DNA of 6,467 nt, taken from NCBI GenBank assembly GCA_023391015.1, contig JAEWBT010000023.1, forward strand, positions 1 through 6,467, given 5' to 3'. A program made the translations under genes and the position numbers. Below, piece after piece: positions 1 through 5,114 of the stretch. Within the stretch, counting starts at the first letter, position 1, and each line of letters starts with the position of its first letter. This DNA is from Bacteroidota bacterium (lineage in GTDB: Bacteria; Bacteroidota; Bacteroidia; Chitinophagales; Chitinophagaceae). The notes beneath the pieces were generated by a model. That model saw only the letters and a list, made by a program, of their open reading frames with translations. It was not told the DNA's origin and searched no databases.

Positions 1-204
1 GCACAAACTGCCGCTGCCGACAGTGGTAAAGTAGCCCTCGACGCAGGTGTAAAGCGTCTCGACGTGTATGTAAAAGGTCCGGGTTCGGGCCGCGAAGGTG
101 CCATCCGCTCCCTCGGACAAGTAGGCTTCGAGATCAACTCGATCAACGATATTACCCCTATGCCGCACAACGGCTGCCGCCCGCCTAAAAAGCGCCGCGT
201 ATAA
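1..204 (+). CDS. rpsK: 30S ribosomal protein S11, C-terminal part (5' truncated by window edge)
   Basis: Frame 1 is open from the first base to a TAA stop and encodes the last 67 residues of S11, a protein of the small-subunit platform that contacts 16S rRNA near the mRNA exit region. The diagnostic features are the glycine-rich KGPGSGREGAIRSL stretch and the canonical S11 ending DITPMPHNGCRPPKKRRV. The family is usually about 125-135 residues, so roughly the first half lies upstream of the window. It is followed on the same strand by rpsD and rpoA, the usual alpha-operon order. The 141-nt gap to rpsD is much longer than is typical for this operon and contains a hairpin-forming repeat. Identification is secure; only the missing 5' end is unknown. 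Confidence 0.98.
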   Translation, partial: AQTAAADSGKVALDAGVKRLDVYVKGPGSGREGAIRSLGQVGFEINSINDITPMPHNGCRPPKKRRV

Positions 205-212
205 TTCATGTG

Positions 213-270
213 TCATGTTTTATGTTTCATGTGTCATATACCCGCATGAAACATGACACATAAAACATGT
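213..270 (+). repeat. Imperfect inverted repeat of CATG-type words in the rpsK-rpsD spacer
   Basis: The arm at 213-237 is complementary to the arm at 246-270 at 22 of 25 positions, with an 8-nt loop (238-245). Both arms consist of shuffled short words such as CATGT, TTCAT and GTGTCAT, so the element is both a degenerate tandem repeat and a hairpin. It starts 8 nt after the rpsK stop. The stem is A/T-rich and has no following T-run, so it does not look like an intrinsic terminator. A role in RNA processing or stability, or in setting the rpsK/rpsD ratio, is possible but is inference. Confidence 0.75.
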
Positions 271-345
271 CTTCCGGATCTGCTTTCGCGATTTACACGA
301 GACGGAAGGCTTTATTTTTCAAATCGCACCTTTTTATTCTTCCTT

Positions 346-951
346 ATGGCACGTTATACCGGCCCTAAAAACAGAATCTGCCGCAAGTTCGGCGAGCCCA
401 TCCTCGGATCGGGCAAAAACCTGGACAAGAACGCGTTTCCTCCAGGACAGCACGGCAACTCTAAAAAGCGCAAGAGCCTTTCGGAGTACAACATTCAGCT
501 GCGCGAAAAGCAAAAAGCGAAGTACACCTATGGTATGCTGGAAAAGCAATTCCGCAACACTTATGTAGAAGCCAACCGCATGAAAGGTGCGAGTGGTGAA
601 AACCTCATCAAGCTGCTGGAAAGCCGCCTCGACAACGTGGTGTACCGCATGGGCATGGCCCCGACGCGTCCCGCTTCCCGCCAGATGGTGAGCCACAAGC
701 ACATCATGGTGAACGGTGAAATCGTGAACATCCCGTCTTACCGCCTGAAGCCGGGCGACGTAGTGGAGCTGAAGCCGAAAAGCCGCGCCAACACCGACAT
801 TACCTCTACGCTGCGCGCTAAAAACCCGAAAATTTCCTGGATCGACGCTAACGAAAAGGAAATGAAAGGTACTTTCCTGGCTTATCCTGAGCGCGAAAAT
901 GTTCCGGAAAACATCAAGGAACAACTCATCGTGGAGTTGTACTCGAAGTAA
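346..951 (+). CDS. rpsD: 30S ribosomal protein S4
   Basis: This encodes a 201-residue S4, the primary 16S rRNA-binding protein that nucleates assembly of the 30S body. The ATG at 346 is chosen because translation from it begins MARYTGPKNRICRKFGE, the normal S4 N-terminus. The frame is open back to an ATG at 253, but that extension lies in repeat sequence and does not resemble S4. The N-terminal domain spans about residues 1-90 (PPGQHG near 32-37), and the S4 RNA-binding domain starts near 92 with ESRLDNVVYRMG and runs to about 155. Only one cysteine is present near the N-terminus, so this is the zinc-free form. No Shine-Dalgarno sequence precedes the start; the upstream stretch is T-rich, as is common in Bacteroidota. 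It lies between rpsK and rpoA in the alpha operon. Confidence 0.98.
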   Translation: MARYTGPKNRICRKFGEPILGSGKNLDKNAFPPGQHGNSKKRKSLSEYNIQLREKQKAKYTYGMLEKQFRNTYVEANRMKGASGENLIKLLESRLDNVVYRMGMAPTRPASRQMVSHKHIMVNGEIVNIPSYRLKPGDVVELKPKSRANTDITSTLRAKNPKISWIDANEKEMKGTFLAYPERENVPENIKEQLIVELYSK

Positions 952-960
952 TCTCTTTTT

Positions 961-991
961 GTTGGGCTTTCCCAAAAAGGGAAAGCCCAAC
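961..991 (+). terminator. Terminator-like hairpin between rpsD and rpoA
   Basis: The stem GTTGGGCTTTCCC (961-973) pairs perfectly with 979-991 around a 5-nt A loop, and is followed by a T-rich run (ATTTCTTTTTCC). It begins 9 nt after the rpsD stop. The form is that of a Rho-independent terminator, although the T-tract is interrupted by C. If active, it would attenuate transcription between rpsD and rpoA rather than end the operon, unless rpoA has its own promoter in 992-1124. I see no TAnnTTTG box in that gap. Confidence 0.65.
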
Positions 992-1124
992 ATTTCTTTT
1001 TCCTTAAAAAAGCAAACGTCAGTCGCAAGAATCCGGCCCGGATCCCGAGCCGTTCGCCAACCGGAGTGTGCGCGCTGAATCAACCGTTTAACCCGGCTCC
1101 GCAATTTCTCAAAAACATCCAATT

Positions 1125-2126
1125 ATGGCCCTGTTACAATTTCAGAAACCCGACAAGATTACGCTTTCCAAAGTAACCGACTTTGAAGCGCACTTTGAAT
1201 TCCGTCCGCTGGAGCCTGGCTACGGCGTAACGATTGGCAACGCCCTGCGCCGCGTACTGCTGTCTTCCCTCGAAGGCTATGCGATTACCGCGATGAAAAT
1301 CGAAGGCGTAAACCACGAGTTCGACACCATCCCCGGTGCCATCGAAGACGTAACCGAAATTATCCTGAACCTCAAGCAGGTACGCTTTAAATATACCGGC
1401 GAAGGCCGCACGTTTGAAGATGCCCGCGTAGAGCTTTATGTAACGGGCAGCGAAGCCCTGACAGCTGGCATGATTGGCGAGAAATTGCCGGAATTTGAAG
1501 TGATGAACCCGGAGCTGGTGATCTGCCACCTGGATCCTTCCGCCAAAATTCAAATTGAACTTTACATTGGTAAAGGCCGCGGTTATGTTCCGTCTGACGA
1601 GAACCGCAACGATGCATACCCGATTGGTGTGATTGCCATTGACTCGATCTACACGCCGATTAAAAACGTGAAGTACAGCGTGGAAGCCACACGGGTAGAG
1701 CAGCGCACCGACTTTGAAAAGCTGATGATGGAAGTAACTACCGACGGCACCATCCACCCGGAAGAAGCCGTGAAGGAAGCAAGCCGCATCCTCATCCAGC
1801 ACCTGATGATTATCACCGACGAAAACATTTCTATGGAAAGCCGTCGGGGAGAGGAAAAAGAAGTGGCGCTCGACGAAGAAAGCCTGCAACAGCGCAAGAT
1901 GCTGTCCACACCGCTGGAAGACCTCGAACTGAGCGTTCGCGCATTCAACTGCCTTAAAGCTGCTAAGATTCATTCCCTCAGCGAGCTGGTGCAGTACACG
2001 CAGGACGAATTGATGAAATTCCGGAATTTTGGCCAGAAAAGCCTTTCCGAAATCGAGCAGGTGCTCAACGATCGCGGCCTCGGCTTCGGCATGGACATCA
2101 GCCGCATTGCTCCCAAAGAAGACTAA
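1125..2126 (+). CDS. rpoA: DNA-directed RNA polymerase subunit alpha
   Basis: This is a full-length 333-residue alpha subunit, which dimerises to start RNA polymerase assembly and contacts promoter UP elements and activators. The N-terminal assembly domain spans about residues 1-236 and carries the family signature GNALRRVLLSSLEG (38-51) followed by HEFDTIPGAIEDVTEI. A charged linker (about 237-256, rich in E and R) leads to the C-terminal domain (about 260-325), with LSVRAFNCLKAAKI and the helix-hairpin-helix region KFRNFGQKSLSEIEQVL. The ATG at 1125 gives the usual MALLQFQKPDKI-like Bacteroidota start, and no Shine-Dalgarno sequence precedes it. It sits 173 nt after rpsD and 170 nt before rplQ. 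Nothing is missing or damaged. Confidence 0.99.
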   Translation: MALLQFQKPDKITLSKVTDFEAHFEFRPLEPGYGVTIGNALRRVLLSSLEGYAITAMKIEGVNHEFDTIPGAIEDVTEIILNLKQVRFKYTGEGRTFEDARVELYVTGSEALTAGMIGEKLPEFEVMNPELVICHLDPSAKIQIELYIGKGRGYVPSDENRNDAYPIGVIAIDSIYTPIKNVKYSVEATRVEQRTDFEKLMMEVTTDGTIHPEEAVKEASRILIQHLMIITDENISMESRRGEEKEVALDEESLQQRKMLSTPLEDLELSVRAFNCLKAAKIHSLSELVQYTQDELMKFRNFGQKSLSEIEQVLNDRGLGFGMDISRIAPKED

Positions 2127-2147
2127 TTTTTAATGGCTCAATTTCTC

Positions 2148-2244
2148 AATGACTCAATAGCTTAATGAATAGGGAGGTATTCCTCCACTTTTCCAAAAGC
2201 TATTTCCGCATTGAGCTATTGAGCCATTTGCACATTGAGCTATT
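2148..2244 (+). repeat. Hairpin-forming CATTGAGCTATT repeat element in the rpoA-rplQ spacer
   Basis: The arm at 2148-2167 can pair with 2209-2228 over 20 positions, with one G-U pair and one mismatch. A further exact copy of the 12-mer CATTGAGCTATT (2209-2220) occurs at 2233-2244, and related words (GGCTCAAT, CTCAATGA) precede the left arm from 2133. Within the loop, GGAGG-TATT-CCTCC (2173-2186) forms a nested 5-bp stem. The element is therefore a degenerate tandem repeat folded as a compound hairpin inside an essential operon. It is built on the same plan as the rpsK-rpsD spacer repeat but from different words. Its function is unknown. Confidence 0.75.
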
Positions 2245-2250
2245 TATCAC

Positions 2251-2279
2251 CGCTGCAATTCCTTGACACGGTTGCAGCG
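2251..2279 (+). promoter_or_regulatory. Perfect 8-bp stem-loop just upstream of rplQ
   Basis: CGCTGCAA (2251-2258) pairs perfectly with TTGCAGCG (2272-2279) around a 13-nt loop, and G-U pairs could extend the stem inward. It ends 17 nt before the rplQ ATG, close to where a ribosome would bind. There is no following T-run, so it is not a terminator. It could influence rplQ translation or mark an RNA-processing site; this is inference from position only. Confidence 0.4.
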
Positions 2280-2296
2280 TTAAACTACCCATCGTC

Positions 2297-2914
2297 ATGC
2301 GTCACGGAGACAAACTCAACAACCTGGGCCGCACTGCCTCGCACCGCCGCGCCCTTATGAGCAACCTCACTGCTCAACTCATCGAACACAAGCGCATCAC
2401 CACTACGCTGGCCAAAGCCAAAGCGCTGCGTGTGTACGCTGAGCCGATTATCAACCGCGCTAAAACCGACAGCACCCACAACCGTCGTCTGGTTTTCAGC
2501 CATCTGCAAAACAAAAGCGCCGTTACGGAGCTGTTTACCGTGATTGGTGATAAAATTGCTGCGCGTCCCGGTGGTTATACCCGCATCATCAAGTTGCCCA
2601 TCCGGATGGGCGATGCCGCTGAAATGGCCATGATTGAGCTGGTGGACTTCAACGAAATCTACACCAAAGACAACAACGAAGCTGCTGCGAAGAAAACCCG
2701 TCGGAGCCGTCGGGGTGGTGCTGCCGCTACCAAAGCAACGCCGGAAGCAACCACTACACCTGCTGCTGCGCCGGTCGAAGAAGCTGCTACTGAAAATACC
2801 GCTGTCGCTGCTGAAGAAACACCGGCTCCGGAGACTGCGGCTGCCGATACTGAGAACGCTACCGAAACACCGGAAACGCCTCAGGAGCCGGATGCTGCTG
2901 AAGGCCACGCCTAA
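2297..2914 (+). CDS. rplQ: 50S ribosomal protein L17 with long acidic Ala/Thr/Pro-rich tail
   Basis: L17 lies on the solvent side of the large subunit near the peptide exit tunnel. Residues 1 to about 122 are the conserved core, starting MRHGDKLNNLGRTASHRRAL (the ATG at 2297 is the canonical start) and including NLTAQLIEHKRITTTLAKAK and IIKLPIRMGDAAEMAMIEL. The core matches the usual bacterial length of about 115-130 residues. Residues 123-205 are an extra tail: first a basic stretch (KKTRRSRRGG near 133-141), then about 60 residues rich in A, T, E and P that are probably disordered. Tailed L17 proteins are known in Bacteroidota, so this is lineage style rather than a fusion. It is the last gene of the operon and is followed by an intrinsic terminator. 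Confidence 0.97.
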   Translation: MRHGDKLNNLGRTASHRRALMSNLTAQLIEHKRITTTLAKAKALRVYAEPIINRAKTDSTHNRRLVFSHLQNKSAVTELFTVIGDKIAARPGGYTRIIKLPIRMGDAAEMAMIELVDFNEIYTKDNNEAAAKKTRRSRRGGAAATKATPEATTTPAAAPVEEAATENTAVAAEETPAPETAAADTENATETPETPQEPDAAEGHA

Positions 2915-2938
2915 AAAGCAAAATAGATTTATGATTCA

Positions 2939-2967
2939 AAGCCGTCTCCTTGTGAGGCGGCTTTTTT
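2939..2967 (+). terminator. Intrinsic terminator of the alpha operon
   Basis: AAGCCGTCTC (2939-2948) pairs with GAGGCGGCTT (2954-2963) with one G-U pair and a 5-nt loop, and runs directly into six Ts (2962-2967). It lies 24 nt after the rplQ stop. This is a textbook Rho-independent terminator and marks the end of the ribosomal operon. Confidence 0.92.
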
Positions 2968-2997
2968 GGTTTGTCAGGGGTATAGAAAAAAAGGAAT

Positions 2998-3097
2998 TTT
3001 CCGGAAATAGGGTGGGTTTTCCGGAAATGCCGACGCTCTTAGAAAGCCCTCCAAGATTCCCCAAAAAAGTGCGGAACATTCCCCGGATTTCCGGAAA
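2998..3097. repeat. Cluster of three TTTCCGGAAA palindromes
   Basis: Exact copies of the 10-bp palindrome TTTCCGGAAA lie at 2998-3007, 3018-3027 and 3088-3097; the third extends to the 12-bp palindrome ATTTCCGGAAAT. They fall in the gap between the operon terminator and the next possible gene. Further exact copies occur at 4291-4300 and 5350-5359. Otherwise 2968-3238 shows no convincing gene or promoter. Confidence 0.85.
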
Positions 3098-3493
3098 TTT
3101 TAGTTGGTTTTGAGCGCGGGTTTAGAAGTCTAAAATGCCCCCAAACCCTTGTAAACAGGGGCTTTGTATAGGTTGGCACGACCTTTTATTTCTGCTAGGC
3201 GTAACCCGATTTATAAGACCTTTCAAACCCCGATTGCCATGTTCACGCCTACTCTTTTCAACCTTGTCAAAAGCAGCCTCAAAACCTTTTACGACATCGA
3301 CCCACTTATCGTGGATCACATGGCATTGCAAGCCAAAATGCAGGTGCAATTGGTCTGTAGCCAAAGCGCTCAGGTATTGAGCCAGGCCCATCGTTCCCTG
3401 TGCGACAGCTTTAGCGTACAGCCGCTGGAGCCCGTCGCGTAACAAGCGAGCTTCCCGGGTTACACACAGGGGTTTTCAGTGTTTTTAGTTGGT
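3098..3493. repeat. 11-bp direct repeat bracketing about 374 bp
   Basis: TTTTAGTTGGT occurs at 3098-3108 and again at 3483-3493. The second copy overlaps the last codons and stop of the minus-strand gene mtgA. The 374 bp between the copies contain one doubtful small ORF and little else. Such a pair could be a target-site duplication around a small inserted element. I find no convincing terminal inverted repeat at the inner ends, so the insertion reading is weak. A chance A/T-rich repeat is the main alternative. Confidence 0.35.
3239..3442 (+). CDS. Doubtful small ORF, 67 residues, unrecognised
   Basis: An ATG at 3239 opens a 67-residue frame beginning MFTPTLFNLVKSSLKTFYDI and ending in a TAA at 3440-3442. 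A longer version from a TTG at 3164 is possible but adds a sequence with no recognisable character. I do not recognise the protein. It has no signal peptide or obvious membrane segment and looks mostly helical. There is no Shine-Dalgarno sequence and no clear promoter. The minus strand is also open across nearly the same interval (3122-3445, TTG start), so the coding direction is not settled. It lies inside the segment bracketed by the 11-bp direct repeat, so it may be a remnant of a mobile element or not a gene at all. Confidence 0.25.
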   Translation: MFTPTLFNLVKSSLKTFYDIDPLIVDHMALQAKMQVQLVCSQSAQVLSQAHRSLCDSFSVQPLEPVA

Positions 3494-4189
3494 CGTTAGT
3501 TTTTGGATTTCCGGGTAACCATCCAGGTTAGCCATTTGGGCCAAAATCCATTTGGATTTCCGGCGGACATAACTGCTTTGCGGCTTTACGGTATAGACTA
3601 CCGGATTGGGCAGGGCGGCCGCGATTTGCGCAGCTTCGCCTTTGCTTAAATTTCCGGCATTTTTATCGAAATAAGTGTCTGCTGCGGCTTCTACACCGTA
3701 AAGCCCATCGCCGGTTTGGGCCACATTCAGGTAGATTGCAAGAATGCGCTTTTTGCCCCATATTTTTTCGATCAGCCAGGTGTAAGGGATTTCCAAAACC
3801 TTGCGCACATACCGGCTCCAGCCTTTTCCCTGCCAGAGAAATACGTTTTTCGCGGTTTGCTGGCTGATGGTAGAGGCAGCTGCGCCAATAGAGCGAGTGC
3901 CAGATTTGCCTGCTCGCTCGCCCTTTAAGCTTTCCTCCACCGCTTTCCAGTCAAATCCTTTGTGAGCCGGAAAAAGTTGGTCTTCGGCAGCGATGATTGC
4001 CAGCTTCATGGCCGGAGAAATATCTGCGTAAGAAACCGGTTTATAAACCACCGTTTTGCCCGCTATCCGGGCACCGATTTGCGTAAGCGTTGTAGGCGGC
4101 ATGATCCATTTTAAAGCTACTAAATACACCAAAGACAAGCCGAAAGCCCAGAAAAGCAGCCGGAAAAACGTTTTAAAAATCGTGCGCAA
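3485..4189 (-). CDS. mtgA: Monofunctional peptidoglycan glycosyltransferase (GT51 family)
   Basis: This enzyme polymerises lipid II into glycan strands at the cytoplasmic membrane without a transpeptidase domain. The 234 residues match the usual MtgA length (about 240). A single N-terminal membrane helix lies at about 8-30. GT51 motifs follow in order: IIAAEDQLFPAHKGFDW (catalytic Glu69), AAASTISQQTAKNVFLW (105-119), RKVLE (second catalytic Glu133) and KKRILAIYLNVAQTGDGLYGVE AAADTYF, split here at 167/168. In that last motif the sequence reads VAQTG where I expect IAEFG or VAEWG, so one Glu is Gln. The start must be the TTG at 4189: no ATG, GTG or other TTG lies in frame between it and the upstream stop at 4256-4258, and the first internal ATG would remove the membrane anchor. 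It is probably transcribed alone. Confidence 0.95.
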   Translation of the reverse strand: MRTIFKTFFRLLFWAFGLSLVYLVALKWIMPPTTLTQIGARIAGKTVVYKPVSYADISPAMKLAIIAAEDQLFPAHKGFDWKAVEESLKGERAGKSGTRSIGAAASTISQQTAKNVFLWQGKGWSRYVRKVLEIPYTWLIEKIWGKKRILAIYLNVAQTGDGLYGVEAAADTYFDKNAGNLSKGEAAQIAAALPNPVVYTVKPQSSYVRRKSKWILAQMANLDGYPEIQKLTTN

Positions 4190-4217
4190 AGCGGTTAAGT
4201 AAAGAGAGCGTGAGCAG

Positions 4218-4225
4218 CAAAAATA
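4218..4225 (-). promoter_or_regulatory. Candidate Bacteroidota -7 promoter box for mtgA
   Basis: Read on the minus strand the site is TATTTTTG, an exact match to TAnnTTTG, ending 28 nt before the mtgA TTG start. The -33 element is weak: a CTTGA-like sequence lies about 22-23 nt upstream where TTTG at 19-21 nt is expected. The position would give a short leader of about 20 nt. Confidence 0.35.
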
Positions 4226-4288
4226 TCCGGTGATGCTGAACCATGCCTCAAGTATTTAAACCTGCATTTGACGGCTGCTTTTTAATAA

Positions 4289-4302
4289 AATTTCCGGAAA
4301 TT
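4289..4302. repeat. 14-bp palindrome AATTTCCGGAAATT between mtgA and its upstream neighbour
   Basis: This is the longest perfect copy of the TTTCCGGAAA family apart from a variant inside rpoA (AAATTCCGGAATTT, 2016-2029). It lies in the mtgA upstream region, about 64 nt beyond the candidate -7 box. It could be a protein-binding site, but the same palindrome also occurs in coding sequence, which argues against a gene-specific operator. Confidence 0.6.
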
Positions 4303-4325
4303 CTATTGCCATCTTTGTTGGAAAT

Positions 4326-4367
4326 AAAAAATCCGCAGCCTTTTGCATAAAAAGCTGCGGATTTTTT
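4326..4367 (-). terminator. Strong bidirectional intrinsic terminator after the acidic-protein gene
   Basis: AAAAAATCCGCAGC (4326-4339) is perfectly complementary to GCTGCGGATTTTTT (4354-4367). The 14-nt loop can extend the stem with TTTT/AAAA. A G/C-rich centre flanked by A-run and T-run makes it functional in either direction. It lies 15 bp past the stop of the minus-strand gene ending at 4383 and separates it from mtgA, so those two genes are probably not co-transcribed. Confidence 0.9.
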
Positions 4368-4382
4368 GGATTTAAAAGATGC

Positions 4383-4922
4383 TTAAACGGCCTGCGAGTT
4401 GTCTTCCGGGCGGCGGTCGTTGTTGTCGTCGAGGCTGTAATAATTGTTTTCCTCGTCTTCTTCGCCGATGTTTTCATTCGCGTCGTCGGCTTCGGAGCCG
4501 GGAACCACCAGGTCGTCGCCAATAAAACCTTCGCGTCCTGCGGCTTCGTTCAGCGGGTCGCCATCGGCGTCGGTCTCGTCCAGGTGGGCGCGTAGCGGGG
4601 CCATTTCGTCGTCGCTGCGGTCAATGCCGCGTTCGGCATCGTCGAGCACCATTTTCTCGTCTTCGGTTACTTCTGCGTCCATGTCTCCGTCCACAGGCGC
4701 TTCCGGCACGGCAGAAGGTTTTTCTTCGGTTTCGCCTTCTACCAGCACCGGATTTCCGGCTTGTACCTCGGGTCGTGGTGTGGCTTCCTCGCCATTGGCG
4801 CGGCCATCGCGCACTTTTTCAAAACCGGCATTTTTGCTGGTAATGTCTTCTGAAGCCGGGTAGTGCGGGTAGCCGGGAAAATCATTGTCTTGCGTTGCTT
4901 TGCTTTTATCGGGGCTGTTCAT
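4383..4922 (-). CDS. Acidic low-complexity protein of unknown function, 179 residues
   Basis: I cannot assign a function. The protein is very rich in D and E, has no cysteine, no signal peptide and no membrane helix, and is probably cytoplasmic and largely disordered. Two parts look conserved rather than random. One is an aromatic/proline patch near the N-terminus, DNDFPGYPHYPASEDI (12-27). The other is a C-terminal block, about 137-164, starting DLVVPGSEADDANENIGEED and continuing EENNYYSL. From memory, blocks of this type recur in uncharacterised Bacteroidota proteins; that is recollection and was not checked here. The ATG at 4922 has no Shine-Dalgarno sequence. A strong terminator follows the stop. 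The Ser-rich frame on the opposite strand (4444-4863) is a shadow caused by the D/E codons. Confidence 0.85.
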   Translation of the reverse strand: MNSPDKSKATQDNDFPGYPHYPASEDITSKNAGFEKVRDGRANGEEATPRPEVQAGNPVLVEGETEEKPSAVPEAPVDGDMDAEVTEDEKMVLDDAERGIDRSDDEMAPLRAHLDETDADGDPLNEAAGREGFIGDDLVVPGSEADDANENIGEEDEENNYYSLDDNNDRRPEDNSQAV

Positions 4923-4973
4923 AGGTTGCGGTGTTTAGATTTTATCGGTGGAAAAAATCCGTGCCGCGTTTGG

Positions 4974-4997
4974 AGACAAAAGACGATAGACAAAAGA
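4974..4997. repeat. Direct repeat of AGACAAAAGA
   Basis: AGACAAAAGA occurs at 4974-4983 and 4988-4997, separated by CGAT, with further related words (GAGCGAAGAG) after it. It resembles the degenerate word repeats in the ribosomal spacers. It lies upstream of the acidic-protein gene, in its probable 5' leader. Confidence 0.55.
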
Positions 4998-5015
4998 GCG
5001 AAGAGATGTAAACTC

Positions 5016-5046
5016 CAAAGATGGAGAACCAAATTCCAAAAATCAA
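5016..5046 (-). promoter_or_regulatory. Weak candidate promoter for the acidic-protein gene
   Basis: On the minus strand CATCTTTG (5016-5023) matches TAnnTTTG at all but one position. A TTGA (5043-5046) lies 19 nt upstream, near the -33 position where TTTG is the consensus. It would give a leader of about 85 nt before the ATG at 4922. The match is partial and the area is repeat-rich, so this is tentative. Confidence 0.22.
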
Positions 5047-5060
5047 CGCCCATTTTTGGA
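5035..5060. repeat. Perfect 9-bp inverted repeat TCCAAAAAT...ATTTTTGGA
   Basis: TCCAAAAAT (5035-5043) pairs with ATTTTTGGA (5052-5060) around the 8-nt loop CAACGCCC. A smaller stem, CTCCA/TGGAG (5013-5026), lies next to it. Both use the same TCCAA word that recurs at 5115-5173, so this may be the eroded edge of that array. It overlaps the weak promoter candidate on the minus strand. Confidence 0.5.
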
Positions 5061-5114
5061 GCTGTATTTCCGGAATTTTTTACGCTTTAAACTGCATAAT
5101 TCGCAACGCGAGGT

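Noticed and set aside
253..345. N-terminal extension of rpsD from an ATG at 253
   Set aside because: The added residues lie in the CATG repeat and do not resemble S4; the ATG at 346 gives the canonical MARYTGPKNR start.
1047..1099. GAGCCG/CGGCTC 6-bp stem before rpoA
   Set aside because: The stem is short with a 41-nt loop and could arise by chance in this G/C-rich stretch.
334..1122. Long minus-strand open frame opposite rpsD
   Set aside because: It is the antisense of a certain ribosomal-protein gene and its protein has no recognisable features.
1134..1973. Minus-strand open frame opposite rpoA
   Set aside because: It is a shadow of rpoA produced by codon bias; the plus strand is beyond doubt.
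2285..2908. Minus-strand frame opposite rplQ
   Set aside because: It is a shadow frame of L17 with Ser/Arg/Phe-rich sequence that mirrors the Ala/Glu-rich tail.
3122..3445. Minus-strand 107-residue ORF downstream of mtgA
   Set aside because: It needs a TTG start, shows no recognisable domain and overlaps an equally weak plus-strand ORF; not strong enough to list as a gene.
4311..4318. Plus-strand promoter-like CATCTTTG
   Set aside because: It would read directly into the bidirectional terminator at 4326-4367 with no plus-strand gene behind it.
4548..4577. EF-hand-like DETDADGDPLNE in the acidic protein
   Set aside because: Acidic spacing is suggestive, but position 12 of the loop is Ala rather than Glu and there are no flanking helices, so calcium binding is not supported.
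4444..4863. Plus-strand Ser-rich 139-residue ORF
   Set aside because: The Ser-rich composition is the expected complement of the Asp/Glu codons of the minus-strand acidic gene.
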